From assembly GCA_002171655.1 (NCBI GenBank), contig NHEC01000004.1, forward strand, positions 1 through 40,366: a stretch of 40,366 nucleotides of DNA, read 5' to 3'. Of the stretch, positions 25,155-32,746 are shown piece after piece; position 1 is the first letter of the stretch, and every line of letters begins with the position of its first letter. This DNA is from Planctomycetes bacterium TMED75 (lineage in GTDB: Bacteria > Planctomycetota > Phycisphaerae > Phycisphaerales > SM1A02). Below the pieces are notes generated by a model that saw only the letters and a program-made list of their open reading frames with translations, searched no databases and was not told the DNA's origin. The position numbers and the translations under genes are program-made.

Positions 25155-26467
25155 CCAGACTCGTCCGCAAGTAGCTGAACCTGAGGATCAAGACCGATCA
25201 GATCCTTGATCCAAGGAATGACGAGATCGATCGGCCGACTGCGATCAACGATGATCTTCGCGCCACACAGTGCGGGAAACTGAAGAGAATGTTCGTACCC
25301 TCGACCGCTGGTCCAGCTCAGTCCAGTCGGCGTGGAGTCATCCATGCGAATCTTGACGGTGACTTCGAGCATCACTCCTATTTTTTTCGCCATCTCTTCT
25401 GCCAACTCCTGGCTGCCCAGTTTGTTGCTCGATGAGTAACTTCCACTGATGAAATCAGAAACACTCTGGACCTCCGCTTCGATATACCCGTACCTGGAAG
25501 GCTCCACAAAGACCAGGGATAACCATGCCGTCATACCCTCGCGTATTCTTCGGCCGGTTCCGTACGGAACGTACAACCGTGCGATCAGATCATCGGGGCC
25601 GGAGCCGTGCGGTCGAATCGAGGCAACGGCCATGCCGACTGACACGGACGAGCCCATGTCGACATCATTCTCGATGACTGTTCCGTCGATGGGTGCACGA
25701 ACTAAGGTCGCGAATTCGAGATCGGCGTCGGCAGTCATCACGGCTGCACGAGCTTGTTCTACCTGACTGGCTCGGGTGAGGCGGTCCCGCTGAGTCGAGG
25801 TGACCAGAGAGAAATACTCCTCGTTCGCTTTGGCGATGACCGTTTCCTGCTGAGTGATCTGCTGCAAGGTTGAAAAATACTGCTGCTGGGTATCAACCAG
25901 CTCGGTTTGCGCAAGGAGCTTCGCCTTGACCAGCTCCTTCACCGCCTCAAGTTCAGATTCGTACAGCGCGCTGAGCTTCTTGGTCTGATCGGTGATCTGC
26001 TTACAGGTAGCGATCTGGCTGTCGAGTGAGGCCTTCTGGCGATCCAAGATGGTTTGCTCGGCCTGGAACATCCGCTTGTCCTGTGATTCAAGCATGTCCA
26101 GCTGAGCCTTCGCATTGGCATACTTGATTTCCAGCTGATGATTCGCGAGCTTGACCAGCGGATCCCCTTTCTTGACCTTGGTGTTTCGGGGAACAACGAC
26201 CTCGACCACTCCACCCTGGCCGGACGAACTGTTGATTTGCACCGGCTCGGTACCACTAGGTACGATCACGCCTTCGCCTTCGACCATCGTGGGAAGACTG
26301 CCAAAGATCCCCCAGGTGATCGCCAAGGCAATCAGCATCGCGGAAACCACCAACAGAATCCAGGAACTGGAGCCGATCACCACCAAACGCTGGTCGAGTT
26401 GCTCACTCGAGCCCACCTGATGCACGGCCTGGCTGCGGGCGATCTTGGATAGATTCCTCTGGCTCAC
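25151..26467 (-). CDS. NHLM-type HlyD-family secretion adaptor
   Basis: This 438-residue membrane-fusion protein has a cytoplasmic N-terminus, one transmembrane segment (SSWILLVVSAMLIALAITWG, about 34-53), a lipoyl/barrel half (VVVPRNTKVKKGDPLVKLAN), and a long coiled-coil hairpin from about 110 to 240. The second lipoyl half follows (LVRAPIDGTVIENDVDMGS) and then beta domains. It would link the inner-membrane ABC pair to the TolC-like channel. The start is GTG 26467 with GAGGAA 6 nt upstream. It is the first clear gene of the operon running to LanM; a frameshifted small gene may precede it by 16 bp. Confidence 0.9.
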   Translation of the reverse strand: MSQRNLSKIARSQAVHQVGSSEQLDQRLVVIGSSSWILLVVSAMLIALAITWGIFGSLPTMVEGEGVIVPSGTEPVQINSSSGQGGVVEVVVPRNTKVKKGDPLVKLANHQLEIKYANAKAQLDMLESQDKRMFQAEQTILDRQKASLDSQIATCKQITDQTKKLSALYESELEAVKELVKAKLLAQTELVDTQQQYFSTLQQITQQETVIAKANEEYFSLVTSTQRDRLTRASQVEQARAAVMTADADLEFATLVRAPIDGTVIENDVDMGSSVSVGMAVASIRPHGSGPDDLIARLYVPYGTGRRIREGMTAWLSLVFVEPSRYGYIEAEVQSVSDFISGSYSSSNKLGSQELAEEMAKKIGVMLEVTVKIRMDDSTPTGLSWTSGRGYEHSLQFPALCGAKIIVDRSRPIDLVIPWIKDLIGLDPQVQLLADESG

Positions 26468-26483
26468 GTCTGTTCCTCGAGAA

Positions 26484-26799
26484 TCACGTGTTCATTTCTC
26501 CAAGCACGCAGGATGCGCGTTTTTCCAACTCCCCCTGACCGAGCACTGCCTGAGGACCACCCGCAATCAGGGCGGACATCGCTTCTGGAGTTTCTCCATG
26601 TTTGAGGCTGCTATGATACAGACGATGAAGTCGCGATGCCAAGAAGCTGAGACCATCTCGAGAGAGGAGTGGGCACTCGATGCTGGACCCCTGAACCGCC
26701 CGGCAAAGCCGCATGCGGATCGCCGTTCAAACGCATGATTACCTCGCCCGCGAGGCCCTGGTCTTTGGTGAGCTCCGGGCCTGCGACAGGAGCATGCAT
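26484..26799 (-). pseudogene. Small gene upstream of HlyD, apparently frameshifted
   Basis: A strong ribosome site (GGGAGGAG, 6 nt spacing) precedes ATG 26799, which opens MHAPVAGPELTKDQGLAGEV and runs 63 codons to a stop at 26611. In another frame the text SRDGLSFLASRLHRLYHSSL, then ETPEAMSALIAGGPQAVLGQ, reads like a natural helical protein and ends in TGA 26484, 16 bp before the HlyD start. A single indel near 26660-26690 would join the two into a protein of about 104 residues. The family is not recognised. The alternatives are two tiny overlapping genes, or one short true gene (26611-26799) with a chance frame after it. Confidence 0.4.
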
Positions 26800-27116
26800 C
26801 GATTGCTCCTCCCTCACCACCTTGGGTACACCACTCCTTCGGACCGTGTCGAGAGCCGCTGACCAAATGAAATCCTCTCGACCACGCTCGTACGGGATCC
26901 GCCGATCACACCGCCAGAGTGTTGGTACGCCCCAGGATCTCCATCTTTTTTGAGCGGCATGACGGTGAGTGCGCTCAAGGGCGCTTGTTACCGGCCACCG
27001 ACAATTGTTCTTGGTCAACCGCGGCAGAAACACTAGTTTAGATGCCACTGGTCCTGCCACTGACAGCAGACCCCGACTGCATTTTGCCGACGAATGAAAG
27101 ATGAACGACAGACGAC
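26800..27116. other. Divergent promoter region between operon and membrane gene
   Basis: No gene is supported. The region must drive the minus-strand export/LanM operon and the plus-strand gene at 27117. Its right part (about 27002-27116) has a diverged copy at 9041-9150 upstream of the fossil gene start, so the shared blocks ATTGTTCTT and AGACCCCGA may be functional elements. I could not fix a -35/-10 pair. Confidence 0.4.
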
Positions 27117-28388
27117 ATGCGCATCCCACGAGTTGATCTCGTTCTTTTTCCGGTCGTCCTGCTGATCGGCATTCTGGTTGGTTCAGTTCAGGTGGCTTGG
27201 ATGCCCGGCGTGCCTGAACACGGAAGGTACCACCCCAGTGACATGGACGACCTGCAGGAACAACTGCTTGGACACGCGGTACTTCCGAAGCCCTACGCCG
27301 CAGCTTCCGATCATCCCGCATGGATCACGATCTGCGGGATGTACCAGACGGCCTCAGCTGCGACCGGGCTTCGTGGCATGCAACTCTGGAATCTCGTGAC
27401 CCCGGGGTTGCTGGGAGTGAACCTTTGTCTCTTCATGGGGCTGGCTCGCCAACTTCGATTCACTCGCTGGCTCGCACTCAGCCTGACGGCAGTCTTCCTT
27501 GCAAGCGGTGCCACGATCACCTGGAGCGTGGTCCTCGAAACCCATGTACTCGCTCCCACCGGCCTGCTTCTGACCGCATTGATTCTCACCAATCGTCGGT
27601 TCACCTCTCAACTCTGGGGTCGGCCGACCCCGGAAGCGATCGCGATCTATGGCCTGGCAATCGCCCTGGCTGCCTCGATCACCATCACCAACCTGATGCT
27701 GGCGATCCTGGCGGTGCTGCCGGTCAACCTCTTCCGGCAGCCAAGACCCGTTCGACTTGCGCATCGGACGATGAAACGATTCCCCACCTTGATGACCGCA
27801 TTCCTGGTTGGCATCGGACTGCTCGCCTTCGTTCATCTCACCGGTTGGTACCTGACCCAGGACCGGGACATGCGGCAGTTTCTCGAAGTGCTGGTCCGTG
27901 GCGGAGGCGACAGACTGATCCTGCTTCAAGGCATCCCCGGTTCCCGATGGGAGTCAATCCTGGCACTGGCGTGGATCGCACCACCCCTGAACGCCTACAT
28001 CGGCTCGCCGGAGGCGCTGGACCTGCTGGTACTTGATCGCACTTGGTCGACCGCACCAGCGTACCTCTCGGGACTCATCGTGTTGCTCCTGACGATCTGC
28101 TCGCTCTGGGTGGTGTCTGCACGAACGATGTTCATACCAGCCTTCGTACTCTTTGGCGTGGTCTTGCATTCAGTCTACGGACTCGGCGAATCGTTTCTCT
28201 TCTCCGCCAACTACACGTGGGCAACCGTTCTCTCGATCGGCCTTCTTGTACGCACCGTGGCGCCTCGCCAACTCGGCTGGATCACTGTCGTACTGGCCAC
28301 GGCACTGTTCATCGTGAATATCTTGATCTGGAAAGACGGCATCGCCTGGATCATCGAATACGACTACATTCTGCAGCCGGCCAACTAG
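27117..28388 (+). CDS. Multi-pass membrane protein, possibly GT-C-like
   Basis: The 423 residues have about ten hydrophobic segments, among them VLFPVVLLIGILVGSVQVAW, WLALSLTAVFLASGATITW, TPEAIAIYGLAIALAASITI, AFLVGIGLLAFVHLTGWYLT, SGLIVLLLTICSLWVVSA and QLGWITVVLATALFIVNILI. An extracytoplasmic loop after the first segment holds acidic residues (YHPSDMDDLQEQL), which together with the topology loosely recalls GT-C glycosyltransferases, but no DxD/ExD catalytic pair is clear. The family is not recognised. It is divergent from the operon and shares upstream sequence with the fossil at 9041-9201 beside a decayed precursor. That repeated association hints at a role with the lanthipeptide, such as immunity. 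Confidence 0.6.
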   Translation: MRIPRVDLVLFPVVLLIGILVGSVQVAWMPGVPEHGRYHPSDMDDLQEQLLGHAVLPKPYAAASDHPAWITICGMYQTASAATGLRGMQLWNLVTPGLLGVNLCLFMGLARQLRFTRWLALSLTAVFLASGATITWSVVLETHVLAPTGLLLTALILTNRRFTSQLWGRPTPEAIAIYGLAIALAASITITNLMLAILAVLPVNLFRQPRPVRLAHRTMKRFPTLMTAFLVGIGLLAFVHLTGWYLTQDRDMRQFLEVLVRGGGDRLILLQGIPGSRWESILALAWIAPPLNAYIGSPEALDLLVLDRTWSTAPAYLSGLIVLLLTICSLWVVSARTMFIPAFVLFGVVLHSVYGLGESFLFSANYTWATVLSIGLLVRTVAPRQLGWITVVLATALFIVNILIWKDGIAWIIEYDYILQPAN

Positions 28389-28762
28389 GACGTACGTCAC
28401 CAACTCTGACTCGGACCCACCTTGATCACGCTGACTGCCTGATCGAAACGCACTGACCAATCAACGGCGCTCGCCGCGACCACGACGCCGACGATGCCGG
28501 CAAGGCAGAATCCTCGGTGGACGCTTGGGAGACGTTGGGGTGCGGTTGGTTGGTCGGGGCGAGGTCGGAAACGGAATCACACCTCGCCACACTCCGTGGT
28601 CACCCGGAGCACACCATTCCACGACGCGCACCAACGAGGATGCAGTGCTGGAGAGTACGGGCTTTGGAATACTCTTCGATGGCCCGCATGCGGGGTACTG
28701 GAAGACGCGGTTGCCGTTCGTGGGGACTCCAGTTCAGCAGCAGACCACACTGAGTTCAGTCT
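28389..28762. other. Intergenic stretch with a possible gene remnant
   Basis: Both neighbours end here (convergent). The plus frame near 28638-28740 reads TNEDAVLESTGFGILFDG and GYWKTRLPFVGTP, which looks protein-like, but no start, ribosome site or family was found. No convincing terminator hairpin was seen. Confidence 0.25.
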
Positions 28763-30211
28763 TCAAGCATCGCAGGCACCCCAGGAAGCGAGCAAGATCG
28801 TGAGATCTGCACCGCTCGTGTTGCCGTCTCCATTGAGGTCGGCGTCCGGGAGGTTCCAGTAGGCAAGCATAATCGCCAGATCTGCACCGCTGACCGTGCG
28901 ATCGCCATTGAGATCTCCGAGGCACACGAATCCGTCACCGGAGATCGTCATTGTGGCTGGGCCGTAGTCCGTGATCGAGAAACCACCAAGTGCGATCACA
29001 TAGAGACTGCCGGCGGATGCCGTGAACTCAATCGTTGTTGTGTACACATCGCATCCGACGGTGTCATCGAGGCAGGCCACCACGTTTTCCGGAGCGCACG
29101 CTCCAGCATGAACGGACAGCCGTGTGTCCCAGGCAGCCTGGTTGCAGGTAGAAATGGTGTAGGGACCGCTTGCCGGTGCGACAAACTCATAGAACGCGGT
29201 GTTCGTGGAAGCATCGGAGCCGAACTCGCCGGGATCGCAGAATCCAGCGAGGTCGATCGTATTTCCACGACTTGCCGTGGTGTCGACTGCATTGTCGCCA
29301 AGAGAAACTGTTTGGGGTTCGCATCCGCCAACCCCCTGACCGCCGGTGACCGTGTCGAAGAAATTCCAGGCCTCGACGGTGGCGCTCACATCCATGTTTC
29401 CCCACTGGCCCGGCCAATCGTGTCCCCCCCCGTTCACCAGGTAGTACTTCAGCATTCTCTCGTTCAGTCCGGAGCTGTAGACGTCAAGTCGCACCGTACT
29501 GCCATCGTCCGGATCGGTGTTCGGCAGATAGGCCCTGTTCATGTCGGGAACCTGAAGCAGGTTCGCCCAGAAGTCCATGGTCTCCGGGATCGATCGGTAC
29601 GCTCCCCATCCGCCGGTGTTCCCCATGTCCCCCTGAAAGAGTGTTGTGTCGTCCGCGGTACCGTTCATGGAGAGGATCGGACGGATGACGAGCGGAGCGC
29701 AATTGACGAAAAGGGTATCCAGCATCATGCCGGTGATCGGCGCGAAGGCTGCGAAGGTCGCCGACTCTCTGCAGGCGAGCTGAAAGCACATCTCCGCACC
29801 GTTAGAGAAACCAGTGACGAAGGCGCGAGCGGGGTCGAGATCATGCAGATCCTGGAGATGAACAGCGAGACTCGCGAGGAAGCCGTCGTCATCAACATCG
29901 AGACCTTGGTGAAAGTCGTAGCCGACGTTCCAGAAACGATTGTTCGACGGATCCCTGGTTCCGTTGGGGAATGCGACCACGAATCCCCTCTGGTCGGCCA
30001 GCTCGGTCCAGCCATAGTTGTTCTTCATGTCGTTGTTGTTCCCGCCGTACCCGTGGAGTACCAGAACCAGTGGAGCGTTCGCCTCAAGATCCTGTGGAAC
30101 ATGAATCCGATACCGGCGGGTGAGGCCATCATGCTCGAAGTCGATGTTCTGTGCCTGCAAGAGACCGGCGGGCGAGACCAGAAAGACGAGAGTCAGAATT
30201 GCATGGTTCAT
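28763..30211 (-). CDS. Secreted PHB-depolymerase-like esterase with dockerin-like tail
   Basis: The enzyme is an alpha/beta hydrolase of the LpqC/feruloyl-esterase-like group. After a signal peptide (MNHAILTLVFLVSPAGLLQA) come LVLVLHGYGGNNNDM (oxyanion region), AFVTGFSNGAEM with the nucleophile Ser in G-F-S-N-G, SMNGTADDTT with the likely Asp, and LVNGGGHDWPG with the His. It would cut short ester bonds of polyesters or plant-type glycan esters outside the cell. After about residue 310 a beta-sandwich domain with paired Cys follows, then two dockerin-like units (DLNGDRTVSGADLAIMLAYW and DLNGDGNTSGADLTILLASW). In-frame ATGs at 30226 and a longer start at 30244 are alternatives; 30211 best fits the signal peptide. 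It has 482 residues. Confidence 0.85.
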   Translation of the reverse strand: MNHAILTLVFLVSPAGLLQAQNIDFEHDGLTRRYRIHVPQDLEANAPLVLVLHGYGGNNNDMKNNYGWTELADQRGFVVAFPNGTRDPSNNRFWNVGYDFHQGLDVDDDGFLASLAVHLQDLHDLDPARAFVTGFSNGAEMCFQLACRESATFAAFAPITGMMLDTLFVNCAPLVIRPILSMNGTADDTTLFQGDMGNTGGWGAYRSIPETMDFWANLLQVPDMNRAYLPNTDPDDGSTVRLDVYSSGLNERMLKYYLVNGGGHDWPGQWGNMDVSATVEAWNFFDTVTGGQGVGGCEPQTVSLGDNAVDTTASRGNTIDLAGFCDPGEFGSDASTNTAFYEFVAPASGPYTISTCNQAAWDTRLSVHAGACAPENVVACLDDTVGCDVYTTTIEFTASAGSLYVIALGGFSITDYGPATMTISGDGFVCLGDLNGDRTVSGADLAIMLAYWNLPDADLNGDGNTSGADLTILLASWGACDA

Positions 30212-30406
30212 GATCCAACTGTACATGATGAATGAGGTGACCATTCAGATTTAACTACAGAATGAGTCTTTCCACTGCAACAGTCGATAAAACACCGCGA
30301 CTGCTCATGGCCTGGGAAGTCTGCCAATTCTCATCGAACCCTTCCTGGATGTTTTCGCCGGTTGATCTTCAGCACCTTGGGATCTTCGAACCGGTGCAGA
30401 TCGAAC

Positions 30407-30868
30407 TCAGTTCAGCAGACCGACCGGACAGTCACGCGGAGGCAGGGGGTTGCGGGGAGCGTCTCCCCAGCGAGCAAGCAGTTCCGCCAAATCCTGGGCA
30501 TCGACCACTTCGTCGAAGGTGATGTCGGCAGCGGCGTTGAGACCTTCGGTCGGGGAAGAGACGACGACCCAGGTATCAAAGCATGGACCAAGAATCGACC
30601 AACAAGTACTGCTGTCCGGCAAGACCCGAACCCACCGAGCCTCAACCGTTCCATCGGACCATGCACGCAACAGCACCGTGGTGTCGGGATGGCCGACGTC
30701 GGATGTTCCATACCAGACAATTGTTGGCTCGCCTTCGTCCTGCACGGCGCCAGCCACCGCAGGCGTGTACGCCATCGCGCGGGGTGCCTTCACGAAATGG
30801 CCAAGTCCAATCATCATCAAGCCAATGCCACACAGCGCAATGGCTCCTGCAAGTCCTGCGTTCTTCAT
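30407..30868 (-). CDS. Small secreted protein with degenerate dockerin-like tail
   Basis: This 153-residue protein begins MKNAGLAGAIALCGIGLMMI, a signal peptide or membrane anchor, with a clear GGAG site 8 nt upstream. The middle (EPTIVWYGTSDVGHPDTTVL) is beta-rich with no known motif. The end, DITFDEVVDAQDLAELLARW, then Gly, resembles one dockerin-like unit with the first calcium loop worn down, followed by a short tail with one Cys. Function is unknown; the pattern fits a surface or extracellular protein sorted like its neighbours. Confidence 0.6.
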   Translation of the reverse strand: MKNAGLAGAIALCGIGLMMIGLGHFVKAPRAMAYTPAVAGAVQDEGEPTIVWYGTSDVGHPDTTVLLRAWSDGTVEARWVRVLPDSSTCWSILGPCFDTWVVVSSPTEGLNAAADITFDEVVDAQDLAELLARWGDAPRNPLPPRDCPVGLLN

Positions 30869-31100
30869 CGTTTTTCTCCGGTACTACGTGCTTCAAGGAC
30901 AACTTGACGGTAGCAGTTGAACCGAGGCCAGAGAAGACAAATACTTCGCCCTGAGCGGCCCTGAGCAGCCAGGGGTGATTCCGGAAAAAAGCCTTGCCAG
31001 TCGGTCCAGGACGCGGCGATCTGGCCTTCCGACCGTTTGCGTGGTTTTTTTCCGGTCTCCGCACGTCGCTGGTCGCCACCACACGCGGCTCAATTCAACC

Positions 31101-31160
31101 AGCCATGTTCAGCCATGTTCAGGCATGTTCAGGCATGTTCAGCCATGTTCAGGCATGTTC
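31101..31160. repeat. Six tandem 10-bp repeats, AG(C/G)CATGTTC
   Basis: Six units follow each other without gaps: AGCCATGTTC twice, AGGCATGTTC twice, AGCCATGTTC, AGGCATGTTC, with a broken seventh (AGACATACCC). They lie in the 325-bp gap between the zinc-ribbon gene end (31194) and the start of the small secreted gene (30868). One unit equals about one DNA turn, so a bound protein would stack on one face of the helix. The rest of the gap (30869-31100) shows no gene. Confidence 0.85.
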
Positions 31161-31193
31161 AGACATACCCAAGCCAGTTCCAGGAATGTGTCG

Positions 31194-32336
31194 TTACGTG
31201 GGATCGCCGTAAAAACACATGAGGACCGCGGCAACAAACACTGCAAGCAACCAGCAGAGTGCCAGGCTCACCCACATCCCGGTCGTGGCGGCAGGACCCA
31301 GCTTGCTGCCCCCACTCGAACTCCCTCCACCGAACCCCCCTCTGAGGCTGAGGCTTCCTCGCTGAGCACGCTCCGAATCGGATTCATACCCCATGGACCC
31401 CAGTGAACTCGACGTCAAGACATTCGATTGGGTTGAGAGACCGGATGCCCAGGCCACGGCCAGACTCTCCTTCAATTCCGTACGTACTGCAGGATCTGAG
31501 AAAAGTGCACTGAGCCGTGCATCAACACCAACCGGGTGCTCAGAACGTGCGTCCAGGACGACATCCACAAGCGAATCCACATCGAGCTCGGAAACCGATT
31601 TGAAATGCAGTTCTCCGAAGACATCCGTTCCCGCATTCGCTTGCGATACGATTTCCAATTCTCCTTCCCACCCGGGCCCCGGAATCAGGAGCCCCTTGTA
31701 CGGAGGAGGAAGGGGCACTGATGGTACGCCCCAGAGGGCATGGACACTTGCGGTGTGATTCTGTCCCGGTTGGATCTGATTCAGATAGCCATTCGAGCGA
31801 ACAGAGATACGAAAGAGTTCATCAGTCTCGTTCCACACCAACGGTGCATCCTCGGACGCCCCCTCCGCTGGACCAAAGGTGCCGAGTTGATAAGCGAATT
31901 CTCGGTTGACCACTTCAAACTCATGCGGCCAACCCAGGTAATCGGAAACACTCTGCCACACGGTGGATCTGATCGACCAACTTGCAATGATGATCACGCT
32001 CGCAATGCAAAAAGCAAGGCAGGCGGCCTCGATGATCCGGCGGGTACCACGGGGCCCCAGCGATTTCGCTCGGACCTCATCAGACGCGCGGCCGCACTCG
32101 GGACAGACCGGACCGGGCAGGCCTTCCAGTGAATACCCGCAGGCCGGACATTGCGACAACGGGACAGATCGGCGAACTCTGGACAACACACCCCAGAGAA
32201 CAAAGGCCGCTATGACCAAGGACACAAACCAGGTCTCAAGCGGTTCAATCAGAAAGATGACCGACAGAACAACCGCGGCTACGCCCAGCACCGAGAGCAG
32301 AATCCACATCCACACATTGGTTGCCGCAGAGTTCAT
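31194..32336 (-). CDS. Membrane protein with planctomycete-type zinc ribbon
   Basis: This 380-residue protein starts MNSAATNVWMWILLSVLG. Two membrane segments come first (WILLSVLGVAAVVLSVIFLI and WFVSLVIAAFVLWGVL), then a four-Cys zinc ribbon CPACGYSLEGLPGPVCPECG, a type common in planctomycete membrane proteins. A third segment (IIEAACLAFCIASVIIIASW), a 200-residue soluble domain without known motifs, a Gly/Ser-rich linker (GGFGGGSSSGGS) and a last segment at the C-terminus follow. Function is unknown. ATG 32336 has AGGAG 6 nt upstream and is chosen over a frame that opens at 32525. Confidence 0.75.
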   Translation of the reverse strand: MNSAATNVWMWILLSVLGVAAVVLSVIFLIEPLETWFVSLVIAAFVLWGVLSRVRRSVPLSQCPACGYSLEGLPGPVCPECGRASDEVRAKSLGPRGTRRIIEAACLAFCIASVIIIASWSIRSTVWQSVSDYLGWPHEFEVVNREFAYQLGTFGPAEGASEDAPLVWNETDELFRISVRSNGYLNQIQPGQNHTASVHALWGVPSVPLPPPYKGLLIPGPGWEGELEIVSQANAGTDVFGELHFKSVSELDVDSLVDVVLDARSEHPVGVDARLSALFSDPAVRTELKESLAVAWASGLSTQSNVLTSSSLGSMGYESDSERAQRGSLSLRGGFGGGSSSGGSKLGPAATTGMWVSLALCWLLAVFVAAVLMCFYGDPT

Positions 32337-32746
32337 TATCGACTCCTGGTTTCGGTGATGAGTGAACAACGTTTCGAACTTTGCAATCAAGCCGTCAACC
32401 GGGAACTCATCCCAAGTGAACATGCTCGAATCAGCACCGGTTGATTTGACCTGAAGGAGGTCTCTGTTCGATCCTATAAAAATTGAACTGATAGCCCAAC
32501 CAGCTCTCAGAAGATTCAAACACAACCTGCATGTGGCTGAAGCGGTTGACTCTCACTGAGGTTCGAGAAGAGGGCATGGTCAAGCTGAGGGGTGGCTGGT
32601 GGCGATTGTGCGCCCACAGGGCGCTCCGTTGAAAGCGTCTCCAGGGGTTCACGGCTGACCCGGTTTCGTGCTGGAATGGCTCCGAGGTGCTGACACGTTT
32701 GCTGAGCGTTGGGGCCCCGTTCAGGAGCCCGGACTGACCTCAGCCG
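32337..32746. other. Intergenic stretch upstream of the zinc-ribbon gene
   Basis: No gene is supported. The stretch carries the promoter candidate at 32471-32499 and the 3' end of the subtilase transcript. Open frames here have no ribosome site and no family. Confidence 0.4.
32471..32499 (-). promoter_or_regulatory. Candidate sigma-70-type promoter of the zinc-ribbon gene
   Basis: On the minus strand TTGGGC (32494-32499) and TAGGAT (32471-32476) are 17 bp apart in an AT-rich patch, about 135 bp before the 32336 start. Confidence 0.35.

Noticed and set aside
26800-27321. Long N-terminal extension of the small frame upstream of HlyD
   Set aside because: It overlaps the 27117 gene and reads as random sequence; ATG 26799 has the strong ribosome site.
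29108-30235. 375-codon plus frame opposite the esterase
   Set aside because: An antisense shadow; the minus strand has a complete catalytic triad and signal peptide.
31101-31160. CRISPR-like array
   Set aside because: Units are 10 bp with no spacers and no cas genes nearby.
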